34,719 nucleotides of DNA from Roseomonas sp. GTDB taxonomy: Bacteria > Pseudomonadota > Alphaproteobacteria > Acetobacterales > Acetobacteraceae. The position numbers and the translations under genes are program-made. Location: assembly GCA_020250005.1 (NCBI GenBank), contig JADCES010000144.1:1-34719 (forward strand). The letters are read 5' to 3'. Under the pieces are notes generated by a model that did not search any database, had not been told where the DNA came from, and saw only the letters and a list, made by a program, of their open reading frames with translations. How positions within the stretch are numbered: the stretch's first letter is position 1; each line of letters begins with the position of its first letter. Shown here piece after piece: positions 8,199 through 16,494 of the stretch.

Positions 8199-8596
8199 TC
8201 CGCTTGCTCCTGTTCCGTCAAGCCAAGCCGCGCAAAGCCCTTTACGCGTGCGGACCAGCCGCTATCGGCCTTCACCGGCACCAGCGGCACGCCATCCAAG
8301 GCGCCGCGGGCGCGCATGCTGGCGAAGCGCATCATCAGCGCGACATCCAGCTTTTCGGGACAGGCGTTGTTGCAAACCGCACTGCGCGTACAGGCGCCAA
8401 TCCAGGCGAGTGCAAGGGGCGATGTTTCTTCACCGCGCAGGAAGGCGCGCATTCCGGTTGCAACCTCGGCCGAATCAGCTTGCGCCACCCCGGTGGCAAA
8501 GCGCGCCATCGGGCAGGCTTGCACGCAAGCACCGCAGGCGGTGCAGGCTTCCGCCATGCGGGCACCTTCGGTTGCGATGCGCGCGGCGAGGCTCAT
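8189..8596 (-). CDS. HdrC/GlpC-like 4Fe-4S dicluster protein
   Basis: The product has 135 residues. The first cluster motif is complete (CTACGACVQACP: Cys18, 21, 24, 28). The second, CTRSAVCNNACP, has Cys69, 75 and 79 but Ser72 where the second Cys is expected, so it may hold a three-cysteine cluster or use another ligand. I start it at the ATG at 8596, which has GGAG 10 bp upstream. A longer frame from 8710 adds 38 residues unlike the family. It overlaps the HdrB-like gene by 10 bp, so the two products very likely form a pair. No membrane segment is visible, so a soluble electron-transfer module is likely. Confidence 0.78.
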   Translation of the reverse strand: MSLAARIATEGARMAEACTACGACVQACPMARFATGVAQADSAEVATGMRAFLRGEETSPLALAWIGACTRSAVCNNACPEKLDVALMMRFASMRARGALDGVPLVPVKADSGWSARVKGFARLGLTEQEQAEWL

Positions 8597-8776
8597 GCGT
8601 GGTTGTCTCCATCTGCGATCATGCTTTGGTTTCTCGGTAACATCGAGCAGAGAGACCTTCTTCACCACGCCCATAGGCGTAACGCTTGATGCCAAGTGGG
8701 TCGGCACCAATCTTCACCACGCTGTCCAGTAGGTTTTGCACCTGCAGCTTTTGTACCCTGATTGCCTTATCCAATG

Positions 8777-10390
8777 TCATGCGGCCATGGCCTTTGCATC
8801 ATTCAGCACCATGTCGGCGGCTTTTTCGCCAATCATGATGCAGGGCACATTGGTATTGCCGGAAGTGAGCGCCGGCATGATGGAAGCATCCGCCACACGC
8901 AGCCCGCCAATGCCATGCACACGAAGTGCAGCATCCACAACGGCCATCGGGTCGCTGCCCATTTTGCAGGTGCCAACGGGGTGATAGGTGGTCTCACCCA
9001 CCTGCTTCACCCATTCAATGATCTCCGCATCGCTTTGCCGCGCTGGTCCGGGGGCCAATTCGGTCAAGCGTAGCGGCGCCATGGCCGGGGCATACATGAT
9101 GGATCGCGCAATTTGAATCGCGCGCACCGTGAGCGCCGCATCCACGGGCGCCGAGAGGAAATTGAAATGGATCGCGGGCGGTGCCTTGGGATCGGCCGAG
9201 GTGATATGGATATGCCCCTTGCTTTCCGGGCGCATGACATGGGCGTAGCAGGTCATGCCCGATTGCGCGGCAATGCGCGGCCCATTCTGCCCTGGTTCGG
9301 TGAAGGCCGGCACCCAGCCCAGCAAAAGATCAGGGGCTTCCAGCCCTTCGCGGGAATAGACAAAGGCGCGGATGGGGGCGGCCACCGAACCCAACATGCC
9401 TTTGCCTGTCAGCGCATAGCGCAGGGCCTGCCCCACCAGGCCAAGCCCGCGCCCGCGATCATTCAGCGTATAGCCCTTGGCACCCACGGCCCAGCGTGTG
9501 CGCGGTGCGTAATGGTCGCGCAGATTCTCACCAACGCCGGGCAGCGCATGCAGCGTTTCAATGCCCAGCGCCTGCAAGCGTTCTGGCTGACCAATGCCTG
9601 ACAGTTCCAGCAATTGCGGCGAATTGATCGCGCCGCCGCTGATGATGACCTCTCGCCCCGCCTGCGCTTCCTGCGCCTGGTTGCCCTTACTGTACCGCAC
9701 ACCCACGCAGCGGCGGCCTTGAAAAATCAGTTTTTCCGCGAGTGCCCCGGTTTCGATATGCAGATTGGCGCGGCCACGGATCGGGTCCAGGTAACAAGCA
9801 GCCGTGCTCATGCGCCGGCCACCTGAGATGCTTGCCTGGCTCATGGCAATGCCATCCTGCTGCGCGCCATTGTAATCCGGGTTGTGACGAATGCCGACTT
9901 CACCGGCCGCCTTGATCAGCGCCTGAAAAATCGCCTCTCGCGGTTCGGGATTGGTGACGCGCAGCGGGCCATCCTTGCCGCGATAGGTGGCATCACCATC
10001 GCCCTGATAGGTTTCGATTCGCTTGAAGAAGGGCAGTACATCCGCGTAGCTCCAGCCGCGATTGCCCATTTGCGCCCAGGTGTCGAAATCCTGCGCCTGG
10101 CCACGCACGAAAGCGAGGCCATTGATCGCACTCGACCCGCCCAGAATGCGCCCCCGCGGCACCGGCAGGCGCCGACCATTGGTGGTGGCTTCCGGTTCTG
10201 AGGTGTAGAGCCAATTCACCGCAGGATTATTGATCATGCGCGCATAGCCGACGGGAATGCGCGTCCAGCGATAGCTGGCAGGGCCGGCTTCCAGCAGCAG
10301 CACCTTGTTGCGCGGATCGGCGGAAAGGCGATTGGCCACCACCGCGCCGGCTGAACCGGCGCCGATGATGATGTAGTCATATGCCGCCAT
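8777..10390 (-). CDS. GMC-family FAD oxidoreductase (choline/alcohol dehydrogenase-like)
   Basis: The product has 537 residues. The FAD-binding Rossmann motif GAGSAG is at residues 10-15. Both GMC signatures are present ([14 protein letters not shown] and [15 protein letters not shown]). The catalytic pair is His470 in HPVGTCKMG and Asn512 in SGNTN. The family oxidises alcohols such as choline, long-chain alcohols or polyethylene glycol. The substrate cannot be read from sequence, so betA is not assigned. The ATG at 10390 has GGAAGG just upstream. It follows the alpha-hydroxyacid oxidase by 86 bp on the same strand and lies 180 bp before the Fe-S pair, which might accept its electrons. Confidence 0.9.
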   Translation of the reverse strand: MAAYDYIIIGAGSAGAVVANRLSADPRNKVLLLEAGPASYRWTRIPVGYARMINNPAVNWLYTSEPEATTNGRRLPVPRGRILGGSSAINGLAFVRGQAQDFDTWAQMGNRGWSYADVLPFFKRIETYQGDGDATYRGKDGPLRVTNPEPREAIFQALIKAAGEVGIRHNPDYNGAQQDGIAMSQASISGGRRMSTAACYLDPIRGRANLHIETGALAEKLIFQGRRCVGVRYSKGNQAQEAQAGREVIISGGAINSPQLLELSGIGQPERLQALGIETLHALPGVGENLRDHYAPRTRWAVGAKGYTLNDRGRGLGLVGQALRYALTGKGMLGSVAAPIRAFVYSREGLEAPDLLLGWVPAFTEPGQNGPRIAAQSGMTCYAHVMRPESKGHIHITSADPKAPPAIHFNFLSAPVDAALTVRAIQIARSIMYAPAMAPLRLTELAPGPARQSDAEIIEWVKQVGETTYHPVGTCKMGSDPMAVVDAALRVHGIGGLRVADASIMPALTSGNTNVPCIMIGEKAADMVLNDAKAMAA

Positions 10391-10406
10391 GACCTTCCCC
10401 TTTCCC

Positions 10407-10478
10407 GAGCATGCCTATCAATCCACGCAACGAGCTTCAGGGCAAGGTCTGGCAGTTCATACCAGTAGTGGCATGCTC
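10407..10478. repeat. 9-bp inverted repeat with long loop between oxidase genes
   Basis: GAGCATGCC (10407-10415) and GGCATGCTC (10470-10478) are perfect reverse complements separated by 54 bp. The right arm overlaps the stop codon of the alpha-hydroxyacid oxidase. In the leftward transcript this would fold into a long-loop stem between the two genes. A role in termination, transcript processing or protein binding is possible but unproven. Confidence 0.35.
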
Positions 10479-11709
10479 AGCGCATCGGGCGCATATATTC
10501 CATGGACATTTGCGATGGGTTCTGAATGCCCATCATCGCCATGTTGCGATCAATCTCCTCGGACAAAAGCCCAATCGCGTGCTTGACGCCTTCCTCACCG
10601 GCCACCGCGGCGGCACAAAGCATGGGGCGGCCGACGAAGACGAAGGAAGCACCAAGCGCCAGCGCCTTCAGCACATCACTACCGCGGCGCACGCCACCAT
10701 CATACATCACCGTCATGCTGCCGGCATCGCGCGCGATTTCAGCAAGGCTCCGCAGGCCGGAAATCGTGCCATCCAATTGCCGGCCGCCATGGTTGGACAC
10801 CATGATGCCATCCGCCCCCGCATCCCGGCACATGCGCGCATCTTCGGGGGAGATGATGCCCTTCACCACGAGCTTGCCTTTCCAGCGCTTGCGGATCAGT
10901 TCCAGATGCTCCCACGCCAGACCATCACGCGCGCCAAAGGCGCGCATCAGGGTACGGGAGACGATGGGTGGCCCACGGCCGGCATCCATATTTTCAAAAT
11001 GCGGCATGCCGTGCTTCAGCATCGTCTTGAAGAAGGTGTTCAGCACCCAGCCCGGATGCGTGATGCCATCCCAGAGCAATTGCGGCGTGGGCTTCAGTGG
11101 AATTGAATAGCCATTGCGCACATTATTTTCACGGTTGGATGAAACCTGCACATCCACCGTCAGCACAAAGGTCTTGAAGCCGGCGGCGGCCACGCGGTCC
11201 ACCAGCGGTTCAATGCGCTCAGCCTCTCCGGGCAGATAGGCCTGATACCAGGCATCCGGGTTGGCCTTCGCCACATCTTCCAGCGGGATCAGCGAAGATG
11301 CGCTCATGATCATCGGCACATTGCGCGCGCGGGCGGCTTGCGTCAGCACCAGATCACCGCGATAGGCGACCAGGGCGGAAGCGCCCATGGGCGGCAGGCC
11401 GAAGGGCGCGTCATACTCCTTGCCAAACAGCGTTGTCTTCAGATTGCGCCCGCGCGTATCGCGCAGCACACGCGGCACAAAGCCCCATTCCTGGAAGGCT
11501 TCGCGATTGTCGCGCAGTGACGCATCGGTTTCAACCGCGCCCGAGACAAAACCGCCAATGCTGCGCGGCAGATAGCGCGCGGCGGCAGCTTCAAAATCCG
11601 GCAGGCTGAGATAGCGACGCACGGAAGCCGGCGGCGGCGGCGGGCGCGTCTGGCTTAGGTTTTGCGGGGCGGTGGGCGCCTGGGCCCATTCGGGCGAATT
11701 CGCCGTCAT
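10477..11709 (-). CDS. FMN-dependent alpha-hydroxyacid oxidase/dehydrogenase (LldD-like)
   Basis: The product has 410 residues. The family's active-site signature SNHGGRQ is at residues 305-311, with catalytic His307 and Arg310. Other conserved parts are PFGLPPMGASAL, SASSLIPLEDV, WYQAYL, TVDVQVSSNRENN, VVKGI and DGGVRRGSDVLKALALGA, which together make the FMN TIM barrel. It oxidises a 2-hydroxyacid such as lactate, glycolate or mandelate to the 2-oxoacid. No cytochrome domain or obvious membrane segment is present, so the acceptor is unknown. The first 30 residues are proline-rich and probably disordered. It heads a possible unit with the GMC oxidoreductase and the Fe-S proteins. Confidence 0.9.
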   Translation of the reverse strand: MTANSPEWAQAPTAPQNLSQTRPPPPPASVRRYLSLPDFEAAAARYLPRSIGGFVSGAVETDASLRDNREAFQEWGFVPRVLRDTRGRNLKTTLFGKEYDAPFGLPPMGASALVAYRGDLVLTQAARARNVPMIMSASSLIPLEDVAKANPDAWYQAYLPGEAERIEPLVDRVAAAGFKTFVLTVDVQVSSNRENNVRNGYSIPLKPTPQLLWDGITHPGWVLNTFFKTMLKHGMPHFENMDAGRGPPIVSRTLMRAFGARDGLAWEHLELIRKRWKGKLVVKGIISPEDARMCRDAGADGIMVSNHGGRQLDGTISGLRSLAEIARDAGSMTVMYDGGVRRGSDVLKALALGASFVFVGRPMLCAAAVAGEEGVKHAIGLLSEEIDRNMAMMGIQNPSQMSMEYMRPMR

Positions 11710-11788
11710 TGAAGATTCCTTGGACTGACCTGTCTCGGCGCTTTTATTGCCCGGAATCGCGCGGCAGGCCAGCCCAAGGGCGATGATT

Positions 11789-12634
11789 TCAGCGCCAAAG
11801 CGGGCGGATCACATGCTCATAGAGAGTGAAGACCACCTCAATCCCCACCAGTACCACCACGGCGGCTTCCAGCCCCAGCGCGCGGCGCGCCTGGATCAGG
11901 GACAGCAGCGTCTGGATCGTATCGCCGATCCAGCCGAGCTTGCGTTCCAGCGCGGCACCCCTTTCGCGAAGCTCATATTCATCCGAAAGCCTGGCATGGA
12001 GGCGTTCCAATTCCGGGTGATCCCAAAGCACTTCGGGCTTATCCGCGGCCTCTACCCGCGCCAGGTTGCGGCTATGGGCGGAAAGCGCATGGCCAATCTG
12101 CCGATGCAAGGCGCGAGAGGAAAAGCGCAGCCGGCCTGCCGCGCGCAGATCGGCTACGGCGGGTTCCAGCCGGTCCAGGGCCTCGGCAATGCGGGCTTCC
12201 TGCTGGGCGAGGGCAGCGCTTTTCGCCAGCGCGTCTGCAACTACCGCGAGTCTTTCGGGCGCGGCATCACAAAGCTGGATCACGCCTTCGGCATCAACGC
12301 CGTCGCGTTCGGCGCCGAGCGCGATCAGCGCGGTTTCCTCGGCGGGGCTATCGGCGGGGTTGGTGATGCGCGGGGCAAGCGCTGCAAGTAATGCGGCTTC
12401 CTCGGCAGGATCGGCGCCGAAGACCACCACCGCGCCCCAGCGGAAGGCAAAGGCGCAGATGGGGGAGGGGGCGGCGATGGGTACGGGGTCCGCCATGGCG
12501 GTGCCGCCGGGGCCAAGGCCGCGATGATCGAGCCTTTCGCCGAGGATGACGGCGCGGGCGCGAAGCAGGGAGCCTTGCGCGGCATTAGCCTGGTCCAAAC
12601 CAGAAATTTCGATGGTACGCGGCGCGTCCTGCAT
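11789..12634 (-). CDS. RMD1/YagE-type (DUF155) membrane protein
   Basis: The product has 281 residues. The N-terminal half has the DUF155 pattern: RARAVILGERLDHRGL, then ICAFAFRWGAVVVFGAD. This is followed by a long helical part (RFSSRALHRQIGHALSAHSRNLARVEAADKPEVLWDHPELERL) and a C-terminal membrane helix (about residues 250-272) before a short tail. Relatives are yeast Rmd1 and mitochondrial RMND1, whose molecular function is unclear. The start at 12634 is kept because the conserved region begins near residue 24. No clear ribosome site precedes it. It lies 204 bp downstream of the Srf-type cluster and 79 bp before the FMN oxidase, so it may be its own unit. Confidence 0.82.
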   Translation of the reverse strand: MQDAPRTIEISGLDQANAAQGSLLRARAVILGERLDHRGLGPGGTAMADPVPIAAPSPICAFAFRWGAVVVFGADPAEEAALLAALAPRITNPADSPAEETALIALGAERDGVDAEGVIQLCDAAPERLAVVADALAKSAALAQQEARIAEALDRLEPAVADLRAAGRLRFSSRALHRQIGHALSAHSRNLARVEAADKPEVLWDHPELERLHARLSDEYELRERGAALERKLGWIGDTIQTLLSLIQARRALGLEAAVVVLVGIEVVFTLYEHVIRPLWR

Positions 12635-12818
12635 AGCGTAAGCTTAGCGCAGATTGCCGCAGGATGGTATTAAGGAGGCTTGCTGGGTCCTGCCGATCAG
12701 GATGCGCCGTGTGATGGTGTGGTGATGTCGCTTGGCAGGTGTAGAGCGGTGCGGCCAAAGCCCCTGCGGTTGCCGCTGTGATGATGACCCCCCTTAACAA
12801 TGACCCAGCCGACGCCTG

Positions 12819-12837
12819 CTTTGGCAAGGCGCCAAAG
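12819..12837 (-). terminator. Hairpin after the FGE-like gene (no T-run)
   Basis: CTTTGGC (12819-12825) and GCCAAAG (12831-12837) form a perfect 7-bp stem with a 5-nt loop, beginning 1 bp after the stop of the FGE-like gene. No T-tract follows on the minus strand, so termination strength is uncertain. The rest of the 204-bp gap (12635-12838) shows no gene that I can support. Confidence 0.35.
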
Positions 12838-12838
12838 G

Positions 12839-14518
12839 CTAGCGCCGCGAAGGCGGTGGCGAGGCCGGGGGCTGCAATACCGCGGTTAGATCGGCTATTG
12901 CCTGATCCCGGCTGGGCGGATTGCCACTGCTGACCGCGACCATGTGCCGCGCTGCGATACGCGCGAGTTCCGGCAAATACTGCACATTCTGCCCCTGCAA
13001 TTCCTGCTGCACCACATTGCCGGCATCCGCGATCCGGAGCCGATCCGCGCTGCGCCCAACCGAAAGCACAGTCCGCAGATAGCTTGCGGCCAATTCCTGA
13101 GCACGCGCTGGTTGGCCTTCCGCCTGACTGCGCAGCGCCGCTTCGATGCGCGCCATGGTATTCGTAATTTGCTGCGTGCGTTCCTGTTGCCGACGCAGCG
13201 CCGCCTGCACCTCCGCCTGCGTGGCAGCGGCGATGCGGCCCTGATCTTCCGCGAGCGTGCGCTGCGCCTGCACGGTTTCCGCCTGCACGCGCGCAAAGGC
13301 GCCCAGCAATTCGCCAAAACCCTGCGCGAGCAGGATTTGCCGGCCAATCTGCGCCGCGGCGGCGATCTGGCTTTGGATCGCCTGCATTTCCTGATCATTG
13401 CGTTCACGCTGCGCGGTACGCAAAGCCGCGCCCACACGATCAATTCCCTGGCGCAGCGCTGGGTCTGGCGTGTCATTCTTCAGCACTTCCAAAAGCCGCG
13501 CCGGGTCTTCACTGGCGGTGCCGCGCGATTGAGCCTCAGCTTCAAACGCGGCGCGCAATTGTGCGGGGCGCTGGTCGCTGCTGGTGGCAACCAAGGCAAG
13601 CACGGGGCGAAAGCCAAGGCTGCGCAGGCGAAGCGCTTCGCCATTGCGATCAAGCGGCGGCAATTCAACGCGCAGGCTTGAGCGGATCTGATCTTCCGGC
13701 GTCAGGAAATCCCCGCCGCGCGCCACCATGCCGCCCGCCTGACCATGCGGCCGGCCAACGCGATTGAGCCGATAGGGTTCCAGCACCCATTCCGCAACAT
13801 TGCCGAGTATATCGAAAATCCCAAGCGGATTGGGTTCAAGCATGCCAATGGGCCGCAACCGCCCGCCCGAGGATCTTGTGCCCTGAAACCAGACATGGCG
13901 CTGCATGCCTTCCGGCATTGGAAATACACGCGCGCTGAAATCCGCTTCTGATACCGCCGCCCCACCACGTGCGGCGAATTCCCATTCATCTTCGGTCGGC
14001 AGGCGCACGAAGGCGCGCGCATCATCGCGCATGGGCAAGGCATCACGCGCATTGCGCGCGAGCCAGGCGGAATAGCGTAGCGTGAAGCCAATCGCCTCAT
14101 GCCAAGCGATATCTGCCTGCGGCAATCGGCCAGCGGTGGCTGGGCTTGGGCAGCTTTCGCTGGTGACGGCGCTGTATTGGTCGCGCGTTACCTCATATTT
14201 GCCGATATAGTAGCGCGGCGGCGCTGCGGCATCGGCGCCTTGAAACGGACCGGCGATGAAGCTTTGGCGCAGGAATTCACTGTAATTCGTGGTGGCATCA
14301 GCCTGACCCAGCATGGCAGGGCGATCAGCAAGCAAGCCTTGGCCCAGCGGTGTGGGCACTGGGCGAAAGGCAATGGCACCGCCGCAAGGCATGGGCAGGA
14401 TCAGATCATCGGCGAGAGGTTTTGGATTCCAGAATTCCGCTGCCCATCGTTCCTGCGCTTGCGCTGCCGGAGGCAAGCTTGCCGCCATGGCGATCAAGGC
14501 GATGAATAGCTTACGCAT
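12839..14518 (-). CDS. Secreted FGE/sulfatase-modifying-factor-like protein with helical tail
   Basis: The product has 559 residues from the ATG at 14518, which overlaps the permease stop (ATGCGTAA). A longer frame upstream lies inside the permease gene. Residues 1-21 are a signal peptide (ends AAQAQ). Residues 103-308 are an FGE-sulfatase domain, with YYIGKYEVTRDQY, RLPTEDEWEFAARGG (172-186), NPLGIFDILGNVAEWV (230-245), ARGGDF and LGFRPVLA. The paired catalytic cysteines of true formylglycine-generating enzymes are absent near 273-300, so it is probably a binding rather than catalytic domain. Residues about 320-540 are Gln/Ala/Arg-rich and predicted helical. It is the last gene of the SrfB/SrfC cluster and is likely periplasmic. 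Confidence 0.82.
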   Translation of the reverse strand: MRKLFIALIAMAASLPPAAQAQERWAAEFWNPKPLADDLILPMPCGGAIAFRPVPTPLGQGLLADRPAMLGQADATTNYSEFLRQSFIAGPFQGADAAAPPRYYIGKYEVTRDQYSAVTSESCPSPATAGRLPQADIAWHEAIGFTLRYSAWLARNARDALPMRDDARAFVRLPTEDEWEFAARGGAAVSEADFSARVFPMPEGMQRHVWFQGTRSSGGRLRPIGMLEPNPLGIFDILGNVAEWVLEPYRLNRVGRPHGQAGGMVARGGDFLTPEDQIRSSLRVELPPLDRNGEALRLRSLGFRPVLALVATSSDQRPAQLRAAFEAEAQSRGTASEDPARLLEVLKNDTPDPALRQGIDRVGAALRTAQRERNDQEMQAIQSQIAAAAQIGRQILLAQGFGELLGAFARVQAETVQAQRTLAEDQGRIAAATQAEVQAALRRQQERTQQITNTMARIEAALRSQAEGQPARAQELAASYLRTVLSVGRSADRLRIADAGNVVQQELQGQNVQYLPELARIAARHMVAVSSGNPPSRDQAIADLTAVLQPPASPPPSRR

Positions 14519-15734
14519 CGCGCAGCCCCTCCGCAGGTTCGATGCGGGCAGCGCGATAGCCGGCAAAAGCGGCTGACAGCGCCGCGCCAAAAAGACTGAC
14601 CAGCAAGGCCAGCACAAGATGTTCCGGCGCAATGGCGCAAATGGCGCGCCCACCGGCGGGATTGGCGCCACCCAAGGGCAATCGGTTCACCAGCCCCGCC
14701 ACGCTCAGCGCCAGCAGGCTTGCCAAGGCAGCACCGGCAGCGGCGATGATCAGCGCCTGGATCAGCGGAAACACCACAAGATCACGCCGCGAAAGCCCGA
14801 TCAGGCGCAATAGTGAAAGATCACGCTGTTTGCGTTCCACATTGGCATAGAGCCCAACCCCAAGTGACACCAGATACCCAACCCCGCCCAAGCCCGCGAG
14901 CAAGGCGAATAGCAGCGTGAGACTACGATCAAGGCTGAGTAGGCTTGCCACCTGTTCCGCAAGCGTTTCAACATCCACGCCCTCGCGCCGCAGATCATGG
15001 TCAATGCGCGTCACATCTTCCAACCGCCGCGCATGGGCGCGAAAGCCGGCAAAAATCCGTACAGGATCATCCGTGATGTCGGTAGCGGTTGCGGAAGGCG
15101 GCAGTACACCATCGGTGAAACCATCCACCAACAACAGTGTCTTGAGGTCCACAAAGACACCATCTCGCCCGAAGGCGCTTGGGGGTGCGATGGCAGCGAC
15201 AGTTACCGTGAGATTCAATACCTCACGCGCGCCGGCATCACCGCGAATGGCGCGTAACGTCACCTGCATGCCTGGTCGCAGATCGAGCCGTGCCGCGAAT
15301 GAAGCGCTTGGGATGATTTGATTCGGCGTAATGCTCGGCAGGCCATGCAGCAAGGGATCACCCGCGGCGGTGGCAAGCAATTCCGCGCGTAGCACCGTGC
15401 CGGGGCGCGTCGGGTTTTCAAACCGTGCTTCGGTATTCAGGCTGCGGATGCGCGGGATGACAAAGGCGATATCAGGTCGCGCGGCAAGGCGCGTGAGGAA
15501 CGCCGCATCGAAATTGCGATTGGCGGCGTTTACGACCATGCGGCTGCGCGGATTATCAATCAGCTCCGCGCGCAGCCCATCAATCACGCCCTGCTTCAAG
15601 CCAAACAGCACGATAAGCGGCGCCAGCACTGCCGCCAGACCAATCAGCGAGCAAAGAGCGAGCGTGCGTTCATGCAAAAGATCACGCAGCGAAAGCCCGC
15701 ACAGCAGCCCGGTGTGAGAAGGGCTTCTACTCAC
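14511..15734 (-). CDS. ABC transporter permease, FtsX/MacB/LolC type
   Basis: The product has 407 residues from a GTG at 15734, which overlaps the ATPase stop as GTGA. The topology is one N-terminal membrane helix (about 24-46), a large extracytoplasmic domain (about 47-265), then three helices near the C-terminus (about 272-294, 318-345, 368-392). The cytoplasmic turn ERKQRDLSLLRLIGLSRRDL is typical of FtsX-like permeases, as is the end GYRAARIEPAEGLRDA. Members extract lipoproteins, export peptides or transmit force to periplasmic enzymes instead of importing solutes. It pairs with the ATPase just upstream. The substrate is unknown. The context suggests it serves the VWA and FGE-like periplasmic proteins. 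Confidence 0.88.
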   Translation of the reverse strand: MSRSPSHTGLLCGLSLRDLLHERTLALCSLIGLAAVLAPLIVLFGLKQGVIDGLRAELIDNPRSRMVVNAANRNFDAAFLTRLAARPDIAFVIPRIRSLNTEARFENPTRPGTVLRAELLATAAGDPLLHGLPSITPNQIIPSASFAARLDLRPGMQVTLRAIRGDAGAREVLNLTVTVAAIAPPSAFGRDGVFVDLKTLLLVDGFTDGVLPPSATATDITDDPVRIFAGFRAHARRLEDVTRIDHDLRREGVDVETLAEQVASLLSLDRSLTLLFALLAGLGGVGYLVSLGVGLYANVERKQRDLSLLRLIGLSRRDLVVFPLIQALIIAAAGAALASLLALSVAGLVNRLPLGGANPAGGRAICAIAPEHLVLALLVSLFGAALSAAFAGYRAARIEPAEGLRDA

Positions 15735-16486
15735 GCCGGCGCGCCTGTGGTTGCGCGGCCAAGCCAGGAACGCCCTGTGCCTTGGTTGGCTTCCGTGCGG
15801 ATTTGCAGCAGCGCAAAACCATGACGCGCGGCACGATCCGGATCATGCGTCGCCAGGATCAGCGCCGTATCCTGCGCGCGCGCCTGTTCCAGCAGCAGGG
15901 CCATTACCGTATCGGCCAGGGCGGGATGAACACTCGCGGTTGGTTCATCTGCCAGCAGGATTTCCGGGCGATGCGCCAAGGCGCGGGCAATCGCCACACG
16001 TTGCCTTTGCCCAACGGAGAGAGTGGCCGGCATTCTCTCGAGCAAAGACGCAATCTCAAGCCGCGCCGCCAAGGCTTCGATATGCGCGGGATCAGGCCGG
16101 CCGAGCACTGCCTGGCTGAGAGCGATATTGCGCCGAACAGAAAGAAACGGCAGCAGCCCACCTGTTTGCAGGATATAGCCGAAATGCGCGGCACGAATGG
16201 CGGTCAGGCGGCCTTCGTCGTGGGCACGCCACAGGGCGGCAAGGTCTATTACCTTGCCATCGCGCGGCGTCAGGAGAAATTGCGCGGCACTTGATGGGCG
16301 CCGCGCCAAGGCCAGCAGATCAAGCAGGGTGGATTTGCCCGAACCGGAGGGGCCGATCAGCGCCACGGCCTCACCACGCGCGATCGAAAATGCCTCGATG
16401 GTCAGTTCAAAGCCTAGCGCACCACCTGGTGCCTGATGGCGAATGATCACATCTTGCAGCAGCAGGGTTGGTGCGGGTCGGTTCAT
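15731..16486 (-). CDS. ABC transporter ATPase, LolD/FtsE/MacB type
   Basis: The product has 251 residues. Walker A is GPSGSGKST (45-53), the Q-loop is YILQTGG, and Walker B is ILLADEPTAS. Two deviations stand out: the signature is LSVGQ (156-160) instead of LSGGQ, and the D-loop reads SVHP instead of SxLD. The H-loop ATHD is normal. The ATG at 16486 has GAGGG 5 bp upstream, at the end of the VWA gene. It is followed directly by its permease. It would power a mechanotransmission-type ABC complex in the inner membrane. Confidence 0.9.
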   Translation of the reverse strand: MNRPAPTLLLQDVIIRHQAPGGALGFELTIEAFSIARGEAVALIGPSGSGKSTLLDLLALARRPSSAAQFLLTPRDGKVIDLAALWRAHDEGRLTAIRAAHFGYILQTGGLLPFLSVRRNIALSQAVLGRPDPAHIEALAARLEIASLLERMPATLSVGQRQRVAIARALAHRPEILLADEPTASVHPALADTVMALLLEQARAQDTALILATHDPDRAARHGFALLQIRTEANQGTGRSWLGRATTGAPA

Positions 16487-16494
16487 GCACGCCC

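Noticed and set aside
8597-8710. Longer N-terminus for the HdrC-like protein
   Set aside because: The extra 38 residues do not resemble ferredoxins, and the ATG at 8596 has GGAG upstream. Some starts in this family are long, so this is a moderate-confidence choice.
8777-10390. Naming the GMC enzyme betA (choline dehydrogenase)
   Set aside because: GMC members with the same motifs act on many alcohols, and no betaine aldehyde dehydrogenase, betI or choline transporter lies nearby.
10411-11106. A 231-codon plus-strand open frame
   Set aside because: It lies opposite the FMN-dependent oxidase gene. Its His-rich, low-complexity translation has no family pattern, and the minus-strand frame carries the SNHGGRQ active site. 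It is an antisense shadow common in GC-rich DNA.
12585-12827. 80-codon minus-strand frame in the gap before the RMD1 gene
   Set aside because: It starts at TTG, overlaps the RMD1 gene out of frame and has no recognisable features.
12839-14518. Calling the FGE-like protein a sulfatase-activating enzyme
   Set aside because: The catalytic cysteines are missing and no sulfatase gene is in the window.
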